From positions 558,001 to 622,000 of the forward strand of contig JAHDVF020001364.1 of the NCBI GenBank assembly GCA_022606425.2: DNA of 64,000 nt. The letters run 5' to 3'. This document shows positions 8,606-18,761 of this stretch, piece by piece. This stretch comes from Lepidostoma basale (lineage: Eukaryota > Arthropoda > Insecta > Trichoptera > Lepidostomatidae). Below the pieces are notes generated by a model that saw only the letters and a program-made list of their open reading frames with translations, was not told the DNA's origin and did no database searches. The translations under genes were made by a program, and so were the position numbers. Position 1 is the stretch's first letter, and every line of letters begins with the position of its first letter.

Positions 8606-8935
8606 TTAGGGTATATCCATCTTATCCCCTTCAAAATGCTCCCCATTTGTATCAATGCACTTGTCCCACCTCCATTTCCATTGTTCAAAACATTCATGGA
8701 AGTCTTCAGGAGTCAGGCTCTTCAGCTGCTTTGGCGTTTCACGTTTAATCACCTTCACTTCGTCCCAGTGCGGCCCCCACATGACCTTTTTACATTTCGG
8801 GAACAAAAAGAAGTCGCCAGGGGCTAAATCTGGTGAATAGGGAGGGTGATCAATCACAGAGATTGCATTACGGGTCAGAAACTGGCGGACAATCAGGAAG
8901 TGAAGGCGCATTGTCATGATTTTTTCAACTTCAAA
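8606..8935 (-). pseudogene. mariner-like transposase C-terminal fragment
   Basis: The minus-strand frame ends IDHPPYSPDLAPGDFFLF, CFEQWKWRWDKCIDTNGEHF and EGDKMD. It carries the third DDD aspartate (PGDFF). The HDNA segment with the second aspartate is readable only in another frame near 8915, so a frameshift separates them. About 110 codons remain and no terminal inverted repeats were identified. The style is mariner (D34D) rather than Tc1. Confidence 0.85.
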
Positions 8936-8959
8936 TGTTCTGTTAAACAATATTCCTAC

Positions 8960-9078
8960 TAGTATTTTGTCTTCCTAATGTCGAACCATCTCTCATGCGT
9001 TCCTGGTATTATATTGCATATTATATTTTATCTGTACTCAATAGATGCCTTAAACATTAATATTGTTTGTAATGTCTG
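8960..9078 (+). mobile_element. JB 3' UTR fragment
   Basis: CTTCCTAATGTCGAACCATC, GCGTTCCTGG and CAATAGATGCCTTAAAC match the end of JB copies. Coding sequence is absent except for the last few codons. Confidence 0.85.
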
Positions 9079-9089
9079 TTACTTACTTA

Positions 9090-9265
9090 CTTCCTATGGC
9101 CATACAACTCTTGAAGAGTTTTAGCCTCCTTGATGATTTTCTGGATCTGGTCTGGATCCCAGGATCATTTAAGTATCCTGTTCTCAACCCAGTAGATTCT
9201 TTGTTGTTCTTTTAGAGTCATTGTCCACGACTCAGAACCATATGTCACCACTGGCTTGATGAACT
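9090..9265 (-). mobile_element. Unassigned LINE C-terminal fragment
   Basis: Minus-strand codons read FIKPVVTYGSESWTMTLKEQ and later IQKIIKEAKTLQELYGHRK. The first part is the YGSE(S/T)WT block that follows the RT domain of many non-LTR elements. It resembles none of the other families here closely enough to assign. Confidence 0.55.
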
Positions 9266-9267
9266 AA

Positions 9268-9800
9268 CTAACTTACCATCACGCTGTCTCTCCGGAGGGG
9301 TAGGCAGAAAGAATGGAACGCCACACTGTTCTGTCCTGACATACTTCTCTCGCTTTCTCTACATTCATACATCTTGTCATGCACGCACGTCGATTTCTCC
9401 GACTCCTCACGTGACCGACATTCAATATCTGATTGATTTGATCGTGCCACGTTTTCCTCGGCCTTCCTCTATTTCTAGCTCCGTTCACGCTGTTTACGTA
9501 TACCATCTTTACCATTCTGTCTTCACTCATTCTTTCCATGTGTCCAAACCATCTCAATGACCCTTTCCTTATTTTGTTCATAACACTTTCATTCGCACCA
9601 CATTAACTTCTTATACTTGCATTTGTCACTCTATCATATACAGATTTGCCACACATTCGTCTTAGAGATCTCATTTCTACTTTCATCCTTCTTTTGCCAG
9701 TTCCATACATAAGGGTCGGCACAAGAACACCATTGTGCACTGCCATCTTAGCTTTTTTGGATAGGCTTTTGTTTGCGATGACAACTTTAAGTTTGTTGTT
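9268..9800 (-). mobile_element. LINE-A 3' fragment (GTTA tail)
   Basis: Minus-strand ORFs include MNKIRKGSLRWFGHMERMSE, GRPRKTWHDQINQILNVGHV and CQDRTVWRSILSAYPSGETA, followed by the GTTA-type tail at 9262-9275. The upstream part is frameshifted near 9600 and reaches the KKAKMAVHNG block near 9760. Confidence 0.88.
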
Positions 9801-10559
9801 ATAAATATGCAGCTTGGTGTTTCTGGATAGAAGCTTGGACTTTAGGAACATCATCGAGGAGGCTGCAGCTCGTAGGCCTTTTTGAACTCTGTGTTCCAAC
9901 TCTGGATGCATATCGTTGGCGTCCGTCATGACTGAATTTTGTAATGTCTGTTGGGGTAATAAACTTATTTGACTTGAAGTTGCTATATAAAATACGCCCC
10001 TGATGATGTACGCATGCGCAATAACCAAGATGAAACAATAAATAATAAAAATTTCCATATTTTGCGTTTTTATTTTTCCCACGACATCATTACTATCGGA
10101 TTACTCGATGACTGTCACGGGAGCGAAGGGGGCGGCGATAGACTTCCAACGACTAGACGTGCAAGTGCGAAAGAGACGGGAGAACGTGTGAGCGAAATGT
10201 CAAAACTTGTTGCGTTTAGTGATGGGATGTCACATTTAAAAAAAATCGATTTTTTTTTTCAGGAAAACGTGGAAAGTAAGAATGATAAAGTGAGTATGTT
10301 AGGAGCTAGTTGGTGTCACGGGGTGAAAAAGATTAATTTAATCGAATTCTTCCCCGATCTCGTACAACGTACCCATGTGCTTCGCCAATGTTAATATTAT
10401 GTTATTTGAGATATGCTCCGGGATGTATTATGATATGAGATTGAAACCAATATTTACTATTTAAAATTACCTTTAATCAAACAAAACATACAATACAAAG
10501 CAAAAGAAAGATTACTTAAGAACTAAAGAGGACTTACATGCTATTCGTTGGCCAATGAA
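9801..10559. other. Unassigned sequence
   Basis: About 760 bp without a recognisable gene or repeat. It contains a short stretch near 10156-10200 (AGTGCGAAAGAGACGGGAGA) that resembles other GC-richer islands in the window. The longest frame (10014-10394) has no family features. Confidence 0.4.
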
Positions 10560-10900
10560 TTAAAACTAACGAGTCACTGAATTGTTACTAAGGAAGGCGG
10601 TGATCTGCGAAGTCGGCGCGGCGGCGAGCTGGCCGGCACGAAAAACTGTCAAAGGCTGCACGGCACCTGGCTGCTTATGGCGTCCGCACCACAGGGACGT
10701 GCGAGGCGGACGATGGGGAAGAGCGTGGAAGCGAAAGGCGGTCTGGTCTCCTTCGCTGAGACAGCAGTGGCCTGCATCAGGCCCCAATGATGATAAGCTG
10801 GCGCCATGCGGCGCGTATATCGCGATCTTTTCCTTCAGATTATCTCCCCGGCGTTCGGACGCCGCCGAGCGCCGGGAGATGTTTTCAGATCACTTTATGT
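10560..10900. other. GC-rich island with a strong hairpin
   Basis: This stretch of about 340 bp is far richer in G+C than its surroundings. It contains a stem formed by 10842-10853 (ATCTCCCCGGCG) and 10870-10880 (CGCCGGGAGAT). Open frames exist on both strands, but no protein family was recognised. It could be part of an unknown mobile element or a promoter/first exon. Confidence 0.4.
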
Positions 10901-10904
10901 CAAC

Positions 10905-11180
10905 AACATGCTTAATGCTTACATTTAATCTTAATAGATGGCGCTAGTGTAGATTGACCAAAAAATGTTAAGTGTTCTTAACATTTTATAAGAATTAATT
11001 GTATTTCAATAGAGACGAATATGTAAATTGTTTTCTGGGAACAGAATTTGGTGGCCGAGGCGCTTACAGGACTTATGACCTGTCATTGGTTGGGTCATGT
11101 TCTTAACATAGTAGCATAATTATCTTTCAAAAATTTGTCAGACGTGGTGATCGTAAGAAGGGCGCAATGGGGAGTGACCC
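10905..11180. repeat. X-family composite (rearranged copy 5)
   Basis: Pieces of X lie in alternating orientation. The minus-strand GATGGCGCTAGTGTAG end is at 10935-10955. The plus-strand core with CAATAGAGACGAATATG and ACAGGACTTATGACCTGTCA is at 10988-11098. A minus-strand FGTCAGA-type block (TTTGTCAGACGTGGTG) is at 11136-11152. Confidence 0.75.
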
Positions 11181-11669
11181 GGATGAAAAAGTGCATCGAA
11201 GTCAACGGGGACTATGTAGAAAAATAGCTGAAAGTCTAAGCTTTCCATAAAAATGGTTTCCATTGTGAATAAAAAAGGAAAACTTATTTTACGGACAACC
11301 CTCGTACATACGTTCCTACGTAGATGCGATGTGATAATCAATTTGGTGTTTTCGGTTTGCCCATCTCTACACCGTGAGAATCACCTCGGAACTGATGACA
11401 CATAAATGTGATTTTTAACCTTTTTTAATGTCTTCCGTCACGGTGCTGCTTTCGCAGGATAACAACCGGGCGCAAGATGGCCGAAGCCATTTTTTTACCA
11501 TCGTAATTGTGTTAAAAGCGCAGGACGCGTCAGTGGCGATAAACATAAAGGCTTGAAATCTGGGCGGGAAGATACGTACTAATTTGACAGCGGCATTTGG
11601 AGGGAACCCGAAAAGATTTTCATATGTCAAATTTGAATAAAAACAAAACAACGCCGGCGCCGCCGCCGC

Positions 11670-12602
11670 GCCATAGCAACATTGTCTTTGGTCTGGTGTA
11701 GAAATCACGTGACAATAAAATGGCGATAGATTAGCTACCTATAACATGTCACGAGAATGAATACGATATATATACTAACTAACTAACTAACCATCACGCC
11801 GTTTCTCCGGAGGGGTAGGCAGAGAGGATGGATCGCCACATTGTTTTATCCTGACATAACTCGCTTTCGCTTTTTCTACACTCACACATCGTGACATGCA
11901 CGCTCGTCGATTGTTCCTACTTCGAACACGGCCGCCTTTCAGTAATTGATTAATTTGGTCATGCCATGTCTTACTTGGCCTTCCTCGACTTCTTTTACCA
12001 TTCACACTACTTGTATATATACCTTTCGTTCCATTCGTTCCATATGTCCAAACCATCTTAGTGACCCTTTCTTGATTTTATTTATCACGCATTCATCCGC
12101 TTTACATTCATTTCTTACTTCGTCATTGGAAGATATTCTATCATACATTGTTTTTTTCGCACATCCTTCTTAGTGACCTCGTTTCTACGGCATTTATCCT
12201 ACTTTCATCCTTCTTCTGCCAACTCAAAGTCTAACTTCCATACATAAGGGTCGGCACTAGAACTTCATTGTGCACTGCCATCTTTGCTTCAGTCGATATA
12301 TTTATCTTTGCGAGGGCACTATTTATTTTGTTTCCAGCTCCAACCTTCTTCCGATATCTTTCTCTATTTTTCCATCTCTTGTAAACATACTTCCCAGGTA
12401 GATAAATTCGGTAACTTGCTCTAATTTTAAAGCGTTCGCACTTATGTCACAATCTGTCATACATTCTTCCTTTTCGAATACCATAACTTTAAAAAACAAC
12501 GCCATAGCAACATTGACTTTGGTCTGGTGTAGAATTCACGTGACAATAAAATGGCGATAGATAAACTTCCTATCACATGTCATGAGAATGAATACGATAG
12601 CT
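11670..12602 (-). mobile_element. LINE-A copy (11775-12492) between ~102-bp direct repeats
   Basis: LINE-A on the minus strand runs from the (TAAC)n tail at 11775 to the VMVFEKEECMTDCDISAN region near 12490. Protein blocks include RGRPSKTWHDQINQLLKGGR and EFIYLGSMFTRDGKIEKDIG. Both flanks carry the same ~102 bp (11670-11771 and 12501-12602). These begin GCCATAGCAACATTG, contain a SINE S tail (GGTCTGGTGTAGAA, GTGACAATAAAATGGCGATA) and end near GAATACGATA. The arrangement is that of an insertion with an unusually long target duplication, with about eight mismatches. Confidence 0.8.
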
Positions 12603-13013
12603 ATACCCTTAGCAAAAAAACTAGCAGAAGAAGATGAGAGTACTTTGATAGGGTTTTCTATAAAAAAAATCTATTTATTGTAGGGGAAGGGGGGGCTAGT
12701 TGTTACAAAAAAATTAAAAGTTGAATATCTGATAACTGTTTATTTTGAGAGACATCATATTGATTATATCTTAAAGTACGTGTATTAAAATATAATAAAA
12801 CAATTTACATGTGTTCATAGAAAGTCCACAAAAATAATTATAGCATTTATAAAATAAAAATCAAAGTGTAACAATGTGCCCCACGGGGGGGCAAGTTGTT
12901 ACAGGGTGGGGGCACGTTGTTACGAACTAAAACAAAAATCAAACATGTATGTAATTGTTAACAATAATATGTAAAATATATATAATAACATGTAAAATTT
13001 AATTTTTGAATAT

Positions 13014-13740
13014 TTAATCGCTTAAATCTATGTCCGAATCACAATTTTGGCATCTAAAATTAACTTTATCGCAATGAATGCAGGAAATGTGAGCCCATTT
13101 ATTGCATGCGGTGCAATGGATCCATTCCCGTCCAGGTTTAGAGCAATCAAAACTCTCCATACATACCAAACACAGGCATTCTTCATGTTCCGAGTCGGAA
13201 GAAGAATCCAGTACTTGCTTCTACTTCAGTTTCTTCTACTGTTTTTTTTTTAAATGCACACATCGAAATGTTTTTTGTAATTGATTAAGCGGCCTGTTTT
13301 TGTTTTCTCGAGCTCTCTTCCAGTTCGATTTGGTTCTTAACCGGAGTGTCAGTCAATATTGCTGATTAAATTTTTCTTCTGGAATAATTAACCCCCTTTC
13401 TTGGTTCAGATTTAGGATATGGCCTTATTTGTTCAGGCGTGGTATGCTGTATTTTATTGATGCCACTTGTTGATGGCTGCGGTTCCGTGAAAATAGATAA
13501 TTTCTCTTCTTGATTTTAAGGTAGAGCTTCACAACTGAAGGTTGCAGGTTATAAAGGAGAAGATGAATGTGGTTCATTGACCATAGAAACGGTTTCTGCC
13601 ATGGTTTCGTTGATATTATCTATTGATACACTTTCAGTGCTAACGTTCTCAGGCATTGGACGATCGGTAATTTCGGAAGGCTCGAAGTCTTCCTCTGAAA
13701 AGACATCTCGATTATATGGCCATATAGTATACTGGTTCTG
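13014..13740 (-). pseudogene. pogo-like transposase C-terminal region with PHD-like finger
   Basis: Minus-strand codons from about 13740 include VFSEEDFEPSEITDRPMPEN, TPEQIRPYPKSEPRKG and ILTDTPVKNQIELEES. Then come VLDSSSDSEHEECLCLVCME and HCTACNKWAHISCIHCDK, RCQNCDSDIDLSD and stop at 13014-13016. The Cys/His spacing is that of the small PHD-like finger that ends many insect pogo/Tigger transposases. Stops interrupt the linker near 13560 and 13215. This domain usually reads chromatin or binds a partner; here it is dead. Confidence 0.82.
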
Positions 13741-14395
13741 ATTTTAAAAAAATGGTTTGATTCATGTGGTGCTCCTGTCAATTTGGAGATATTTCTTGTA
13801 AAAGTGAATTGTTTTGGTCAATTTGATTGTTGCCGCACTTTGTGATAGTTATTTGTGACACGAAATACGTTTTCACTCTTCTGATGTTAAAATAATACAA
13901 GTTTTTTCGTTTATAAAAATAATTTTGACAGGTGTCAAAATAAATTTTTCATTTGTTCCAATGACAATTTGAATAAATTCTTCAATCAAATTTTCAAGTT
14001 TTTGCTGGTGTTGGATTGTTTTAAGTGCCTAATTAAAATGAAAACAGTGGCATAAAAAATTAAATATACACAAATGTCCGGATCGTCCAGCTGACGACAA
14101 GTGCACCATCTAAAAGAACATTATGTGTTAAATTATTTTTGTATGTTATTTTATTTTATATCATTGTATTTTGTATAATTTGTTTTAGATTTATTATGTA
14201 GACGTTGAATGATTGAAGTGTGTGCGGGAGATGCCTATTGGTGGCGATGAGGTTCGCAACCCATCACACCGCGTCTCTCGCGTTGGCGAAAAGAGAAGAA
14301 TGGAGTGCAGCATCGATTAAAGTGTTGCAGTTCATTCTTTCTGTCTACCCTTTCGGGGAAACGGCGTGATGGTTAGTTAGTTAGTTAGTTAGTAT
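13736..14395 (+). mobile_element. L retroposon, copy 1 (non-coding, LINE-A 3' tail)
   Basis: This is a ~660-bp repeat without an ORF, shared with 27979-28725 and (3' half) 62180-62475. Landmarks are TGGTGCTCCTGT, TTTGGAGATATTTC, GACAGGTGT, GTCCGGATCGTCCA, ATTTATT before the GATGCCTATTGGTGGCGATG block, and GGTTCGCAACCCATCACACC. The last ~60 bp (CATTCTTTCTGTCTACCC to GGCGTGATGGTTAGTTAG) match the LINE-A 3' end, including the GTTA tail. This implies mobilisation by LINE-A reverse transcriptase. It is inserted in the pogo-like element. Confidence 0.82.
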
Positions 14396-14424
14396 CTATA
14401 TAAATATAATGTAAGCTCATTTTC

Positions 14425-14625
14425 CTGATCGACCGAAAATATATTCCGAGGCTTGTTGTAGCCCACTAAGTTAGATGTGGTAAGACCATTCTCTTGACGT
14501 TTTACGTAACGATGTAATGTCTTAAAATTTACTTTGTATGCTTTGGCAGCTCTTCGAATAGATATATTTTTTCTGTTACTTCTTTAGCTGCTCTTTTGTA
14601 GGTCTCCTCGGAAATTTTACCCCAA
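14425..14625 (-). pseudogene. pogo-like transposase N-terminal psq-HTH remnant
   Basis: In shifted minus-strand frames the sequence reads YKRAAKEVTEK, then IRRAAKAYKVNFKTLHRYVK, RQENGLTTSNLVGYNKPRN and IFSVDQENEL. This is the helix-turn-helix psq pattern that starts pogo/Tigger transposases. At least one frameshift lies near 14550. It pairs with the C-terminal remnant at 13014-13740. Confidence 0.75.
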
Positions 14626-15242
14626 TTGTCTTTTTTTATATGTCCGTACCATTGTTATATAAAATCTAGAACAATAATAATAAATAGTTTAATAATTTTA
14701 TATAAATATGCTATTTGAAGTTAAAGGGAAACGTAGTGGGGCTAGTTGTTACAGTAACAACTTGCCCCCCCATCGTTGTAACAACTAGCCCCCCTGACCC
14801 AAAATGAAAACAAATTGCTATAACATTAACACGGAAAGTGTTATTATTTCGATATATTATCTTAATGTAAGCAGAGACATGTAGAGTTTTACCAATTTAC
14901 TTAGAATCAACTTACCTCTTATAGTTAGTGAACAATTACACTTCAAAATCAGTCAACGAAAGTTACTTTCAGATACGAAATGCACTATAATCGAGTTTAT
15001 TTGAATTACGCACGACTGGCAAGAGCGAAGTTCCGTCGAGCACCGCGGATACGATACTTGGACATACTATGTGACACATAAGCCACAGAACCTAGTAGTG
15101 GGGGAGTTATTTAGAATGTAACAACTTGCCCCTGTAACAACTAGCCCCCCCTTCCCCTACATATTATTAAAATTTGTTTTTTTTTTATGTATATTGGCGC
15201 GCGAGAATTCATACAATTTGTTTTTTTTAATGTATACAAATA

Positions 15243-15775
15243 CTAACTAACTAATCATCACGCCATTTCCCCGGAGGGGTAGGCAGAGAGGAAGGATCGC
15301 CACACTGGCCTGTCCTGGCATACCTCTCGAGCTTCCTCTACATCCATACATCGTACCATGCACGCACGTCGTTTGTTCCGACTTCGAATGTGACCGCCTT
15401 TTAGTAATTGATTAATTTGGTCATGCCATGTTTTCCTCGGTCGTCCTCGGCTTATTTTCCCACTCAAGCTGTTTGTGTACAACTTTTTAACCATTCTACT
15501 CTCATCCATTCGTTCCATATGTCCGAACCATCTCAGGGATCCTTTTTTAATTTTATTCATGATGCAGTCATCTGCCTTACATTTCTTTCTTATTTCATCG
15601 TTCGGTATTCTATCATACAATGTTTTACCGCACATTCTTCTTAGTGATCTCATTTCTACGGCGTTTATCCTGCTTTCATCCTTCTTTTGCCAGCTCCAAG
15701 GTTCACTTCCATACATGAGGGTTGGCACTAAAACTCCATTGTGTACTGCCATCTTTGCTTCTGTGGATATATTTC
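15243..15775 (-). mobile_element. LINE-A 3' fragment, open C-terminal ORF of 164 codons
   Basis: The minus-strand ORF 15258-15752 is intact: MAVHNGVLVPTLMYGSEPWS, INAVEMRSLRRMCGKTLYDR, KGSLRWFGHMERMDESRMVK, RGRPRKTWHDQINQLLKGGH and CQDRPVWRSFLSAYPSGEMA. This is the KCKADD subfamily. The (TAAC)n tail is at 15240. Coding is clean, suggesting a relatively young insertion, but everything upstream of the C-terminal domain is missing. Confidence 0.9.
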
Positions 15776-15777
15776 TG

Positions 15778-16112
15778 TGGAAATATACAAATACTTGTAG
15801 ACAAATACTGGATTTTTACCCATTGCGGGTTAATCATTTTTAAGGATTAATTGTATCTCAATAGAAACGAAGGTGTAAATTTTTTGTGGAAACAGAATAT
15901 GGTAGTCGAGGCGTTTACAGGACTTATGACCTGTCATTGGTTGGGTTAAGCGATCACTTTATGTTAACAACATTCCCCATTCCGCCATTCTTGCGACCAC
16001 CACGTTTGACAAATTTTTGGAACTTGTATAAATATATGCTACTATTTTTTAAATAACTTCACAATTTGTTGGTCAATCTACACTAGCGCCATCTATTAAG
16101 ATAGTTTGTAAG
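15778..16112 (+). repeat. X-family repeat, copy 6
   Basis: Full-length copy from ATACAAATACTTGTAGAC to GCGCCATCTATTAAGAT, directly abutting the LINE-A 5' end. It has a slightly divergent core (CAATAGAAACGAAGGTG). Confidence 0.85.
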
Positions 16113-16374
16113 CATAATTTGTAAGTAAAGTATAAGAAAGTATTACGTAAGAACCTATATACGTACTATCTGTTATTATGACATTTTCAGGAAGCCAATA
16201 TTTTGGAGAAGTTTGCCTTAATTTTTAAAAATAAAAGTCAATTTAAAAAAACATACTTCTAAAATAATCAGTTAAACATAATTATTTTTAATTAGATGTA
16301 TTTTTGTGTGTTGTGTTTGAAGAAATGATAAAATATTTAAAGTTTCATTTTTTAAATTCAATCTTATTACGTTA

Positions 16375-17568
16375 ATAGAGCTTTATGGAAAATATTGTCT
16401 GAATATGGAATAAGTACAAAACTGATCACGGCCATTAAGTCGCTATACACGGAATGCACTGCTAGTGTCAGAGTAAATGGAGATCTTACAGCCTGGTTTG
16501 ATATCAATAAAGGTGTCAAACAGGGTTGCGTAATGTCCCCGTGGTTATTTAAACTGTATATGGACAAGTGTATGAAAGAGCTGAAAGGGTTGGATGTGGG
16601 TGCCAAAATGAGCGGAGTGTCAGTAAGCTGTCTCTTTTATGCGGATGACGCTGTCTTACTTGTAGAAAAAGAGCATGAACTACAAGTCCTGGTGAATAGT
16701 ATGTATGAGATCAACGATAAAGGATCTTGGTATCGTTTATGAAAGTAGGCTGACTTTCCATGCTCACATCGAGAGAATATGTGGAGTTGCACTGAAAATG
16801 TTGGGATTTATTCTCCGAACTGGTAGAGTTTTCAAGAATCCCTATGTTTTGCGAATTTTGTACAACTCATTGGTCCGGAGCCGGCTCGAGTGTGGCTCGG
16901 TGATATGGAGTCCCCACGAGGCGAGATACTCGCTCATGTTAGAGAGGGTTCAGAAAAGATTTCTGAGATATCTCTACATGAGGGAGTTTGGTAGCTATCC
17001 GTGGCTTTATCCCACTGCATTCCTCTTGGGCATGCTGGGGACCAATAGTTTACAGATAAGAAGGGATGGGTGCACACTTACCCATTTCTTCAGACTTATC
17101 AGGGGATTCTTTGAGAACTCCGTCATCTTGGAGGCTATCCATCTTTATGTTCCGGATGGCTATCTTCGACAGCGTCAGCACAGACTGTTTTATCTCCCAG
17201 CATGCAGAACCAACCTGCCTCTGGTGATGCCGGTGGGGAGAGCAATCAAACTGCTGAACATGATCGCTTCGGAGATCGATGTCTTTCATATTCGTGAAAG
17301 TACATTCAGAAGACAAATACTCTTGACTTTGGAGAGTATTTTGTATTCCTAATGTCGAACCATCTCTCATGCGTTCCTGGTATTATATATTCCTTATGTT
17401 TTACCTGTTCTCAATAGATGCCTTAAACTATAAAAAATGTTTGTAATGTCTTTTGAGAAAATAAACTGATTTGATTTGATTTGATTTGATTTGATGAGGT
17501 ATGCATGCGAAATGATCTGATGATGAATGTTACTAAGTTCAAAGTAATGATTTTTGAAAAATAAGAAA
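16375..17568 (+). mobile_element. LINE-A RT-domain fragment split by a JB insertion
   Basis: 16375-16709 encodes LWKILSEYGISTKLITAIKS, WFDINKGVKQGCVMSPWLFK and SCLFYADDAVLLVEKEHELQ: RT motifs with the YADD catalytic box. It breaks at MYE and resumes at 17494 with VCMRNDLMMNV, ending near 17568. The gap is exactly a JB element flanked by ATGAG (16705-16709 and 17494-17498). This is one of the few LINE-A copies keeping the RT active-site region. Confidence 0.9.
16710..17493 (+). mobile_element. JB jockey-like LINE, longest copy of the family here
   Basis: ORF 16705-17352: TIKDLGIVYESRLTFHAHIE, YNSLVRSRLECGSVIWSPHE, YPTAFLLGMLGTNSLQIRRD, RTNLPLVMPVGRAIKLLN and a stop after LESILYS. The 3' UTR and AATAAACTGATTTGATTTGA tail follow. 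It is 5'-truncated just after the RT domain. The frame is open throughout its ~215 codons. The 5-bp ATGAG duplication shows it inserted into LINE-A. Confidence 0.93.
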
Positions 17569-17569
17569 T

Positions 17570-17735
17570 CATGTCTCGTTTATCTCGGAGACTGACGCCG
17601 AGCATATGTCTTTCCATGGAACGCTGCGTGACTCTTAATCTCTCTACATTTCTGTTGGTGAGGGTCATAGTCTCCATCGCATAAGTCATCACCGGCAGTA
17701 TGCATGAATCATAGACTTTTTTCTTTAGACACTAT
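17570..17735 (-). mobile_element. LE LINE C-terminal fragment
   Basis: Minus-strand codons: ILPVMTYAMETMTLTNRNVE and RLRVTQRSMERHMLGVSLRD. This RAMER.MLGVSLRD block is diagnostic of the family also seen at 38.7-39.2 kb. The clade of non-LTR element is not certain. Confidence 0.75.
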
Positions 17736-18161
17736 TATGAACGGAGAAAAATCGGTGCGACTTATATTCGTGACACCTTACTAGGCTATACAAAAGGTTA
17801 AAGTTCGGTTGAAATTTCTCCTTTGGGTTTCGTCCCTTGACTTTTTGACTCCAAAATACAACCTGTAATTGCTTTCCCGGCATCAAAGGGCTCCAGTATC
17901 GAAGGATGGGACCCTTACTCTCATACTGATTAGACCGTAATTTAATCAATCGATACTTCAAAGCTAATTTACGTGTGAATGAAAGTATAAATGTTATACT
18001 ATGTAGGTTTGTACGATATATCTACCTTAATATGTACGAAAGGGAAGAACTGGATCGCTACTAAATAATTATAATTGCATAATTAATATGAATGAAAACG
18101 TCTGTTTATAGATGTTTTATTAAAATCAAACTAAGGCGGTCGAGTAAAATCCGGCCCGCCA
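17736..18161. other. Unassigned AT-rich sequence
   Basis: No gene, repeat family or structure was recognised in these ~430 bp. Confidence 0.4.
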
Positions 18162-18616
18162 GTGTCATCAATCAGGCCCGCGACAGCTAATGACCAGTGT
18201 CACCAATCAGGCCCGCGACAGTTAATGACCAGTGTCATCAAATGTTCATGTATTATATTATGCTTATTTATATATTCAATAAAGTACAGCGGAGCATAGA
18301 AGTGCGATTGAGTAGATTAAATGTGGTCTGGCACCCCCTTGTTGTTGCCGTATTTAAATGTATTTCCCGGATGGACCGGGGACAGGCCCAGGGAGTGTAC
18401 GAGCGAGGCTGATAAAAGGGCGCCGCTACGCCCTATAACAGCCTCGGGTATGTGGCGGGAATTTCTATGTTCCTTTAAAAAAAAAAAAGTGTCATCAATC
18501 AGGCCCGCGACAGCTAATGACCAGTGTCACCAATCAGGCCCGCGACGGTTAATGACCAGTGTCATCAATCAGGCCCGCGACAGCGAATGACCAGTGTCAC
18601 CAATCAGGCCTATGAC
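18162..18616 (+). repeat. 35-bp minisatellite interrupted by a poly(A) retro-insertion
   Basis: Units with GTGTCATCAATCAGGCCCGC then GACAGCTAATGACCA start at 18162, 18197 and 18232, and again at 18489, 18524, 18559 and 18594, exactly 35 bp apart within each block. Alternate units carry CACC or CATC. The interruption 18242-18488 ends in A(12) and the shared sequence AGTGTCATCAA lies on both sides. It therefore looks like a retrotransposed insert with an ~11-bp target duplication. Confidence 0.9.
18242..18488 (+). mobile_element. Short poly(A)-tailed retro-insert of unknown origin
   Basis: About 247 bp with a 12-A tail, inserted into the 35-bp minisatellite. The body contains TAGATTAAATGTGGTCTGGC, GGATGGACCGGGGACAGGCC and GGGAATTTCTATGTTCCTTT. 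No ORF family, A box or B box was recognised. It may be a 5'-truncated LINE end or a SINE. Confidence 0.6.
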
Positions 18617-18740
18617 AGATAACGGCTTATTGTGTCTTCTTCTTCTTCTTCTTCTTCTTCCTTATTGTAGACATATGTGGTCTGTTCTCCAGAGGGTTGC
18701 TTCTCCTGTGAGCAAGACTCCCAGCTGTCCTTCCATCTTT
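18617..18740 (-). mobile_element. LF LINE 3' end with (GAA)n tail
   Basis: Minus strand: CTCCTAAAAGATGGAAGGAC codes KRWKDSWESCSQE, then the 3' UTR and a (GAA)8-like tail at 18636-18660. It matches LF ends at 26.6 and 29.0 kb. Confidence 0.75.
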
Positions 18741-18761
18741 TAGGAGGAGAACAACAACAAA

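Larger units (their letters stand above)
12678..15161 (-). mobile_element. pogo-like DNA transposon, internally deleted, TA-flanked
   Basis: Perfect terminal inverted repeats of at least 27 bp begin GTAGGGGAAGGGGGGGCTAG at 12680 and mirror at about 15135-15160, flanked by TA. Subterminal copies of GGGGCAAGTTGTTAC and GGGGCTAGTTGTTAC recur near 12885-12925 and 14730-14800. Minus-strand remnants of a transposase occupy both ends: psq-type HTH near 14430-14625 and a PHD-like C-terminus at 13014-13200. The catalytic DDE core is missing. An L retroposon (13736-14395) sits inside. Confidence 0.85.

Noticed and set aside
10240..10300. Possible exon after the TTTTTTTTTCAG at 10250-10261
   Set aside because: The would-be exon before the next GTAAG is only ~13 bp and has no recognised protein continuation.
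10566..10947. Overlapping GC-rich open frames on both strands
   Set aside because: Open frames are expected by chance in GC-rich DNA; no motif, splice context or family match was seen on either strand.
14380..14395. (GTTA)n runs considered as telomere-type repeats
   Set aside because: The insect telomere repeat is TTAGG; these are 4-bp (GTTA) tails always at LINE-A or L 3' ends.
18162..18616. Regular 35-bp repeats considered as a CRISPR array
   Set aside because: Units are head to tail without unique spacers, and the DNA is clearly eukaryotic; it is a minisatellite.
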